The notes beneath the pieces were generated by a model. The model saw only the letters and a list, made by a program, of their open reading frames with translations. It was not told where the DNA came from and did not search any database. This document shows positions 14,630 through 19,720 of a DNA stretch of 19,720 nucleotides, piece after piece. The DNA is taken from assembly GCA_945883145.1 (NCBI GenBank), contig CAMCXB010000045.1, forward strand, positions 1-19,720. Direction: 5' to 3'. The translations under genes were made by a program, and so were the position numbers. How positions within the stretch are numbered: the stretch's first letter is position 1; each line of letters begins with the position of its first letter. Source of the stretch: Bordetella parapertussis (GTDB lineage: Bacteria; Pseudomonadota; Gammaproteobacteria; Burkholderiales; Burkholderiaceae_D).

Positions 14630-15415
14630 ATGGATCTAGGAATCAGCGGAAAGAATGCATTAGTATGCGGAGCAAGCAAAGGACTTGGACGTGCTTGCGC
14701 AGAGGCGCTGGCTAGAGAGGGTGTGAACGTCACCTTGGTAGCACGTAATGCGGCTACTTTGGAAACGACAGCGAATGAGTTACGTCAACTCGCAGGCGAT
14801 CAGGTAAAAATCAACATAGTGGCAGCCGATATCACCATGTCTGAAGGACGCAAGCATGCTCTCGCGGCTTGTCCGCAGCCCGATATCCTGATCACCAATG
14901 CTGGAGGTCCACCGACGGGTGATTTTCGCAATTGGGAGCGCGATCAATGGATTGCAGCAATCGATGCGAATATGCTCACTCCTATCGAGCTCATACGGGC
15001 AACGGTCGATGGCATGATGTCACGAGGTTTTGGACGCATCATCAATATCACTTCTAGTGCTGTGAAAGCACCGATCGATATTCTGGGTCTATCGAATGGA
15101 GCTCGAGCAGGACTGACTGGTTTCATCGCTGGTTTCTCGCGTACCACGGTGCATAAGAATGTCACCATTAACAATTTGCTTCCTGGCCCTTTTGAAACAG
15201 ATCGACTGTGGGCGACCTTTGAAGGAGCAGCTAAATCCACAGGCAAGGATTTTGATTCACTGGTATCGGCTAGGCGTGATTCCAATCCAGCCAAGCGCTT
15301 CGGCAAACCAGCGGAGTTCGGCGCTTTCTGTGCTTTTCTATGCAGCGCACATGCCAGCTACATGACAGGACAGAATATTCTGCTTGATGGCGGTGCTTAT
15401 CCAGGTACATTCTAA
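14630..15415 (+). CDS. SDR-fold protein with substituted catalytic Tyr and Lys
   Basis: A 261-residue short-chain dehydrogenase/reductase-fold protein. The cofactor-binding G14-A-S-K-G-L-G20, an AADI block, N90-A-G motif and NITSS (Ser142/143) are all present, as is the late LPGPFETDR and the C-terminal TGQNILLDGGAYPG. The usual active-site Y-x-x-x-K is replaced. In LSNGARAG, Ser155 stands at the Tyr position and Arg159 at the Lys position. The same alteration is known from a minor group of SDR relatives often annotated as 3-oxoacyl-ACP reductases, so this is likely a lineage trait and not a broken gene. Whether it reduces a carbonyl by a normal mechanism is doubtful. It follows the TRAP binding-protein gene and has a strong GAGGAG. 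Confidence 0.88.
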   Translation: MDLGISGKNALVCGASKGLGRACAEALAREGVNVTLVARNAATLETTANELRQLAGDQVKINIVAADITMSEGRKHALAACPQPDILITNAGGPPTGDFRNWERDQWIAAIDANMLTPIELIRATVDGMMSRGFGRIINITSSAVKAPIDILGLSNGARAGLTGFIAGFSRTTVHKNVTINNLLPGPFETDRLWATFEGAAKSTGKDFDSLVSARRDSNPAKRFGKPAEFGAFCAFLCSAHASYMTGQNILLDGGAYPGTF

Positions 15416-15507
15416 ACGAGTAACTGAACAGCCCGTGAGAATGGATTGATCTATCTTTATAAATAGTACTACTTTCTAACAGAGATCTATTGCTAATCTA
15501 TCTTGGA

Positions 15508-15554
15508 AAGGAGTCTGTACTATGCGCAAAGATCAACTTCTTAAACCAGAATAA
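15508..15554 (+). CDS. Micro-ORF (10 codons) with a strong ribosome-binding site
   Basis: AAGGAG (15508-15513) is placed 8 bases before an ATG at 15522 that opens a 10-codon frame (MRKDQLLKPE) ending in TAA at 15552-15554. The spacing and match to the Shine-Dalgarno consensus are ideal. It may be a leader peptide, a remnant of a lost gene, or a chance match. Nothing else in 15416-15707 looks functional. Confidence 0.3.
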
Positions 15555-15707
15555 TCGTCACCCTACTTCGCTGAATAAAAAAATCTAAAACTCTACGATA
15601 TTGTTCTGATTATTATAATATTTAAACGTCAATGCTAAAGATAGTATTTTAAATTCTGTGACAATGAGCCTCGATATTAGCTATAAAGATATTTTTAATA
15701 GGCTCTC

Positions 15708-16604
15708 TTATCTCCAACCCTTTGCCTGCTCAGATAAGTGCTTTTTAAAAATTGTCGCGATTGGAGATAGCTTCTTACCTTTTGGGCTAACAATATGCCA
15801 ACTTGATTTAATTGGGAATTCTTTACATTTTAGAATAGCAACATCATCTTTATCAGTTCGATCAGCCAAAGAATATTTTGAGAGTACTGCTAGTCCCAAT
15901 CCGCCAATAACTGCTTGTTTAATTGCTTCGTTATTCCCAAGTTCTAAACGCACATCTGCTTTGAACTTTAATTTTTTAAAGTGAGCATCTGTCGTCATTC
16001 GCGTTCCAGATCCCTTTTCTCTAAAAATAAATTTTTCATTTTTTAGTAAAGCAAGGTCTATATTTTTTTTCTTAGCAAATATATGGTTCTTTGAAGCCAC
16101 CAAAAGTAAGGGGTTAGGCATGAAGATTTCATCATCAATTTCTATATTTAATGGTGGTTGAGACATGATGTATAAATCATCAAGATTTTCTTCAAGTCGT
16201 TTAACCACGCCATCCCGATTCAGTACCTCTAAAGAGATATCAATTTGAGGGTACTTCGCACAAAAAGTCCCCAATATTCTTGGAATGAAGTACTTAGCAG
16301 TACTCACAACAGCAACCCTTAACTTACCTTGTGTTAGTCCCTTGATTCCATACACTTGTTGTTCAAAGGCTTCCCACTCATCAGAAATAGCTCTAGCAGT
16401 TTTAGCTAACTCGTGACCTAGCTGAGTTAAATATACTTTTCTAGCTACTACTTCATAAAGTGGCGCTCCTACAGAATCCGTTATTTCTTTTAAGCCCATA
16501 GACGCTGTCGGTTGGGTAACATGAACCATGCGCGCAGCCGCACTCACACTACCAGTCTCCGCAAGCGCAAGAAACAGTCGTAATTGTCTAAAAGTGATAT
16601 TCAT
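15708..16604 (-). CDS. LysR-type regulator, CmpR/CbbR-like
   Basis: A 298-residue LysR-family transcription factor. The N-terminal winged helix-turn-helix (FRQLRLFLALAETGSVSAAARMVHVTQPTASMGLKEI, about 5-41) is intact, followed by the linker helix and a periplasmic-binding-like effector domain (about 90-290) with GKLRVAVVSTAKYFIPRILGTF, FREKGSGTR and IGGLGLAVLSKYS. The TAKYF and FREKGSGTR blocks are typical of the CbbR/CmpR branch, which controls carbon fixation or bicarbonate uptake genes. It is divergent from the SbtA-type transporter with 83 bases between starts, the usual arrangement for a LysR regulator and its target. The shared intergenic space holds a TTA-N8-TAA palindrome that could be its site. 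Confidence 0.87.
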   Translation of the reverse strand: MNITFRQLRLFLALAETGSVSAAARMVHVTQPTASMGLKEITDSVGAPLYEVVARKVYLTQLGHELAKTARAISDEWEAFEQQVYGIKGLTQGKLRVAVVSTAKYFIPRILGTFCAKYPQIDISLEVLNRDGVVKRLEENLDDLYIMSQPPLNIEIDDEIFMPNPLLLVASKNHIFAKKKNIDLALLKNEKFIFREKGSGTRMTTDAHFKKLKFKADVRLELGNNEAIKQAVIGGLGLAVLSKYSLADRTDKDDVAILKCKEFPIKSSWHIVSPKGKKLSPIATIFKKHLSEQAKGWR

Positions 16605-16610
16605 AGGATT

Positions 16611-16624
16611 TTATCTATACATAA
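16611..16624. promoter_or_regulatory. Candidate LysR operator between regulator and transporter genes
   Basis: TTATCTATACATAA is an inverted repeat (TTAT and ATAA) with the TTA-N8-TAA spacing reported for CbbR/CmpR-type sites. It lies 7 bases before the regulator's start codon and 63 bases before the transporter's. The sequence is seen; binding is inferred, and the AT-rich context raises the chance of coincidence. Confidence 0.4.
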
Positions 16625-16687
16625 ACATAATAATACCGATTTTACTTTATATATGAATTTCCCTAAGATCGCTTCAAAGGAAAATTT

Positions 16688-17647
16688 ATGACTATCTTAC
16701 TAGACCCTACCATCCTCTTTTTTATCTTCGGAATCTTCGCAGGCTTGGTGAAATCCAATTTAGAAATTCCACAGCCTATTTCTCGATTTCTTTCGCTCTA
16801 CTTATTAATGGCGCTTGGCTTAAAAGGTGGCTTTGCCTTAAACAAATCAGGCTTTGCACCAGAAATTGCGATTAGTCTTGGATTAGCTATTACCTTAGCA
16901 ATCGCTATTCCATTGCTAAGCTATAACCTACTCAAACAAAGACTAGATAAACTCGATGCAGCCGCAATTGCCGCTACATATGGGTCTATTAGCGCAGTGA
17001 CTTTTATTACAACTGTACAAGTACTCGATCAAGTTGGAATTAATTATGGCGGCCACATGGCAGCCGCTATGGCTTTAATGGAGTCGCCCGCCATCATCAT
17101 TGCCATCATTCTGGCAAACAGAAATCGTCTACAACTCTCAAGCAATAAAAGTGACCACACTCCATTGAGCAAAGTACTTCATGAATCTTTTACAGATGGT
17201 GGGCAACTACTCTTGTTAGGCGCTTTAGTAGTGGGACTGATATCTGGCGAAGCTGGCCAAAAAGTTATGGGACCTTTTTCAATTGATTTGTTTAAAGGTC
17301 TCTTAGCGTTCTTCTTATTAGATATGGGATTGCTTGCAGCTAAAAGCTTAGGTGAACTCAAAGGAAAGCCTACTATTACTTTAGCTTATGCTTTCATCGC
17401 ACCACCCTGCCATGCAATGATTGCGCTTGGCTTATGCCATTTATTAAACATTCCATTAGGCGACACGATACTCTTAATGATTTTGGCAGCAAGTGCTTCT
17501 TACATTGCAGTTCCTGCTGTATTGCGCCATGCCATGCCTGAAGTAAGTCCAGCTATGTATATGGGAACGTCACTGGGTATCACCTTCCCTTTAAATATTA
17601 TTGTTGGTATCCCCGTCTATATTGCAATTGCAAAATATTTCGTTTAA
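16688..17647 (+). CDS. SbtA-family (DUF897) sodium-dependent bicarbonate transporter-like protein
   Basis: A 319-residue membrane protein with about ten helices in two five-helix halves, the layout of SbtA. Blocks that fit the family are PISRFLSLYLLMALGLKGGFAL, ATYGSISAVTFITTVQVLDQVG, MAAAMALMESPAIIIAIILANR, a central polar loop (about 144-162), LLAFFLLDMGLLAAKSLGEL, and SASYIAVPAVLRHAMPEVSPAMYMGTSLGITFPLNI. In cyanobacteria SbtA imports bicarbonate with sodium and is blocked by the PII-like protein SbtB. No sbtB-like gene is adjacent here; a DUF6671 gene follows. A good AAAGG (16676-16680) precedes the start. Bicarbonate as the substrate is inferred from the family and the CmpR-like regulator. 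Confidence 0.87.
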   Translation: MTILLDPTILFFIFGIFAGLVKSNLEIPQPISRFLSLYLLMALGLKGGFALNKSGFAPEIAISLGLAITLAIAIPLLSYNLLKQRLDKLDAAAIAATYGSISAVTFITTVQVLDQVGINYGGHMAAAMALMESPAIIIAIILANRNRLQLSSNKSDHTPLSKVLHESFTDGGQLLLLGALVVGLISGEAGQKVMGPFSIDLFKGLLAFFLLDMGLLAAKSLGELKGKPTITLAYAFIAPPCHAMIALGLCHLLNIPLGDTILLMILAASASYIAVPAVLRHAMPEVSPAMYMGTSLGITFPLNIIVGIPVYIAIAKYFV

Positions 17648-17664
17648 AAAAATATCTAAGTAAT

Positions 17665-18519
17665 ATGCCAAATTCTCCAAAACCCTATGCTGGACTTAAG
17701 GCGAGTTTATTAACTCAACATGGTAAAGAGTCCGTGATTTGCCCACAATTATTTGATTCAAATGGCTTAGAGGTCGTTCATGTCTCAAGCTATGACACAG
17801 ACAATCTAGGAACATTTACTCGCGATATTCCAAGGTACGGCTCTCAACTAGATGCAGCAAGAAAGAAAGCTAGAGTTGGAATGGAATTATCAGGCTCAAA
17901 GCTTGGTATCGCTAGTGAGGGTGCATTTGATAATGATCCTCACACAGGTATGTTTTCTTGGAATTACGAATTAGTTATTTTGATAGATGACCATCGTAAT
18001 ATAGAGATTGTTGGATTTTTTGGTGGTCTTGCTCAAAGCGCTAGTAGGCAAGTATCTAGCTGGGAGGAAGTCAATGCTTTTCTTTCAGTAGCTAGATTTA
18101 ACACACATCAATTAGTGATACGACCTGATGATGAGAATTATCCAGAATCGCGCAAAGGGGTTAAAGATCTTGAAACTTTGAAAATGACTTTTGAGTGGGC
18201 GCAGCGTATTTCAAAAAATGGGAATGTGTTTATAGAAAATGATTTAAGAGCACATACTAATCCGACTCGTATGGCGAACATCCTTAAGGCTACGCAAGAT
18301 CTTTCAAGAAAGATGAATTCTTTATGTCCAGATTGTGAGTTACCTGGTTTTTGGGTAACAGAGCGGAAAAAGGGATTGCCATGTTCTTCTTGTGAAGCAC
18401 CGACAAATTTACCAATCGCTTATATCTGGTCTTGCGTGAAGTGCGAATGTAGAAAAGAAATACCGATCCCTAATCAAACCAAAGCAGATCCAATGAAGTG
18501 CGATTACTGTAATCCCTAA
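17665..18519 (+). CDS. DUF6671-like protein with cysteine-rich C terminus
   Basis: A 284-residue soluble protein of unknown function that I match to the DUF6671 family. The N-terminal domain contains SLLTQHGKES (14-23), TDNLGTFTRDIPR (45-57), an ASEGAFDNDPHTGMFSWNYE block (83-102) and ENDLRAHTNPTRM (191-203), all of which look conserved. The C-terminal third holds four CxxC pairs, at 221/224, 240/243, 257/260 and 279/282, consistent with two zinc ribbons. It starts 17 bases after the transporter stop, so it is very likely co-transcribed with it. The pairing suggests a role with inorganic carbon or with the transporter's regulation, but this is speculative. Only a weak ribosome-binding site precedes the ATG. 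Confidence 0.7.
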   Translation: MPNSPKPYAGLKASLLTQHGKESVICPQLFDSNGLEVVHVSSYDTDNLGTFTRDIPRYGSQLDAARKKARVGMELSGSKLGIASEGAFDNDPHTGMFSWNYELVILIDDHRNIEIVGFFGGLAQSASRQVSSWEEVNAFLSVARFNTHQLVIRPDDENYPESRKGVKDLETLKMTFEWAQRISKNGNVFIENDLRAHTNPTRMANILKATQDLSRKMNSLCPDCELPGFWVTERKKGLPCSSCEAPTNLPIAYIWSCVKCECRKEIPIPNQTKADPMKCDYCNP

Positions 18520-18574
18520 TTCAATTTTTCTTTTTAACGATATTACATGCGCTGATCTGATTAGTAAGAATCAA

Positions 18575-18602
18575 GTTAGGGGTTCTAGCATATGACCCCA
18601 AC
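18575..18602. terminator. Weak hairpin between convergent genes
   Basis: GTT-A-GGGGT (18575-18583) pairs with ACCCCAAC (18595-18602), with one bulged A and an 11-base loop. It lies between the DUF6671 gene and the convergent NhaR-like gene and might serve as a shared transcription end. No T run follows on either strand. Confidence 0.3.
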
Positions 18603-18701
18603 ATATTTGATATTTAAAAATTCAAGTGCTATTACGCAGTCAAAAGTAAGGCACAGACTTATTCAAACCTACAAAATAATTAATATCGATTGAAACTACT
18701 T

Positions 18702-19586
18702 CTATATCGGCGGCTTTAGTAATTGTTGGACTAGGGGATGCTGAACTCGTTTTTCAGAACAAATTGCATAAAATTGCTCTATCACGCCATCACAGGCACC
18801 CAGCCGCTCCACGCCATAATGCGATAGTAATTCTTCATGTACCCATTCAGCTGCTGGAAACACCCCAAAACCATTGGAGCCAAATGTCTTAAGTAAAGCG
18901 CTATCTTCAAATTCACCGACAATCCGAGGCTTTATACCTAATTGGCTCAACCATTGGTCTAGTCTATCTCTACTTGCAGTATGTGTCGTCGTTAGCAGCA
19001 CCGGCAACGTCGCCAAACATTCCGGAAATTCATGCCGTGCAGTTTCCAGCAACGAGGGCTTGCCGTACCAAGCAATACTCGAAGAGCCTAAAGCATGACT
19101 GTAAAGTTTGATATTCGCACTGGTTTGTGCAGGCTTATCTGAAATAACGATATCCAGCTTATTTAAAGCTAGGTCCCCAAGTAAATCATTGAATTGGCCT
19201 TCAAGGCACAGTAAACGAAGGCTAGGCTCTTTAATCACTGGCTGTAATAGACGGTGCACTATAAGTTTAGGCAATCCATCACTAACCCCTACCCTAAGAC
19301 GTATTGAGGGTGAACTCACTGCCTCGCGAACACGCGATGGTAAATCCTCGCCTAATTGAAAAATCTGGTCGGCCTGCCCCATCGCAATTACTCCAGCTTC
19401 AGTCAACGCAAGACCGCGTCCCGATGGTTTAAGCAACTCACAACCCAAAGAACGCTCGAGTTCACGTACCTGCGCGCTCACAGTTTGAACTGCCATACCG
19501 AGCTTATTCGCAGCTCGAGAGACACCGCCCTCTTTGGCAACAACCCAAAAATAGTAGAGGTGCTTGTAGTTAAAAGAGTCAGTCAT
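18702..19586 (-). CDS. LysR-type regulator, NhaR-like
   Basis: A 294-residue LysR-family protein resembling NhaR, the activator of sodium/proton antiporter genes in E. coli. The start FNYKHLYYFWVVAKEGGVSRAANKLGMAVQTVSAQVRELE is the hallmark of that branch, and the rest is a standard effector domain (VGVSDGLPKLIVHRLL, LDIVISDKPA, FGSNGFGVFPAAEWV). The ATG at 19586 was chosen because it starts the family-conserved segment. The open frame continues upstream to TTG 19634, but those 16 residues do not fit the family, and the ribosome-binding site is weak at both. In this window it has no antiporter neighbour, so the target lies outside or elsewhere. It converges on the DUF6671 gene. Confidence 0.87.
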   Translation of the reverse strand: MTDSFNYKHLYYFWVVAKEGGVSRAANKLGMAVQTVSAQVRELERSLGCELLKPSGRGLALTEAGVIAMGQADQIFQLGEDLPSRVREAVSSPSIRLRVGVSDGLPKLIVHRLLQPVIKEPSLRLLCLEGQFNDLLGDLALNKLDIVISDKPAQTSANIKLYSHALGSSSIAWYGKPSLLETARHEFPECLATLPVLLTTTHTASRDRLDQWLSQLGIKPRIVGEFEDSALLKTFGSNGFGVFPAAEWVHEELLSHYGVERLGACDGVIEQFYAICSEKRVQHPLVQQLLKPPI

Positions 19587-19720
19587 ATTCAGTTTTTTTA
19601 GGAATATTAATGAGTAATTATCTACTTTTTCCAAATTAGATCAAGCCCCATAGTTGGTTCCATGCAATTCAGAGTGAGAAAGCCCTACAAAGGGAATTCG
19701 CATCAACTGCAAGCAGTTAA
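19587..19720. other. Right-edge sequence, no gene seen
   Basis: This is upstream of the NhaR-like regulator and presumably holds its promoter. I see no ORF with a supported start here. The fragment is cut by the window edge. Confidence 0.4.

Noticed and set aside
15658..15984. Open frame of 108 codons on the plus strand
   Set aside because: It lies mostly antisense to the LysR gene at 15708-16604 and has no family resemblance or ribosome-binding site.
1..19720. Insertion sequences, prophage or CRISPR array
   Set aside because: No transposase or integrase gene, no terminal inverted repeats with target duplications, and no regularly spaced repeats were found. The one HNH gene lacks phage neighbours.

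Overview
The window looks like a chromosomal segment of a low-to-moderate GC betaproteobacterium. A Burkholderiales, Polynucleobacter-like freshwater type is my best guess, inferred from the mix of families: MipA/OmpV porin-like protein, TRAP solute-binding protein, NhaR-type and CmpR/CbbR-type LysR regulators, DUF4149, and a TusA/DsrE/MetE-like cluster. There are no rRNA genes, intact tRNAs, transposases, phage genes or CRISPR arrays. Many intergenic spaces are AT-rich. The sulfur cluster (2770-4977) and the hydrolase-TRAP-SDR block (about 12200-15415) look visibly richer in GC than their flanks.

Layout, left to right. (1) 277-2325: an OafA-type membrane acyltransferase with a C-terminal SGNH domain, for O-acetylation of a surface glycan. 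(2) 2770-4977: a compact same-strand cluster of a small TusA-like protein, a DsrE-like protein, and a fusion of a second TusA-like domain to a MetE-type zinc methyltransferase core. A nested inverted repeat lies just ahead of it. This is the most interesting unit: it suggests a protein-bound sulfur relay that ends in a thiol methyltransfer or demethylation reaction. (3) 5033-9136: mostly single, unlinked genes. These are a secreted FGE-like protein without the catalytic cysteines (-), a DUF4149 membrane protein, an HNH nuclease, a FolB-like aldolase, a periplasmic cupredoxin-like protein and a MipA/OmpV outer-membrane protein (-). (4) 9541-10587: a DUF475/TerC-superfamily membrane protein (-), followed by a 567-base space with interleaved inverted repeats and a possible 39-codon ORF.

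(5) 11155-13204: two exported alpha/beta hydrolases of different subfamilies. (6) 13342-15415: a 41-residue membrane miniprotein with a very strong ribosome-binding site, an orphan DctP-type TRAP binding protein with no DctQ/DctM in view, and an SDR-fold protein lacking the usual Tyr and Lys. (7) 15708-18519: a CmpR/CbbR-like LysR gene divergent from an SbtA-family (DUF897) transporter, which is followed after 17 bases by a DUF6671 protein with a cysteine-rich, zinc-ribbon-like tail. (8) 18702-19586: an NhaR-like LysR regulator whose target is probably outside the window.

The strongest functional links are inside the sulfur cluster and the LysR/SbtA/DUF6671 module. Most other genes are independent. 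A diverged repeat of about 57 bases occurs at 147-203 and again at 8250-8305. All family assignments come from reading the translated sequences and were not checked against a database.
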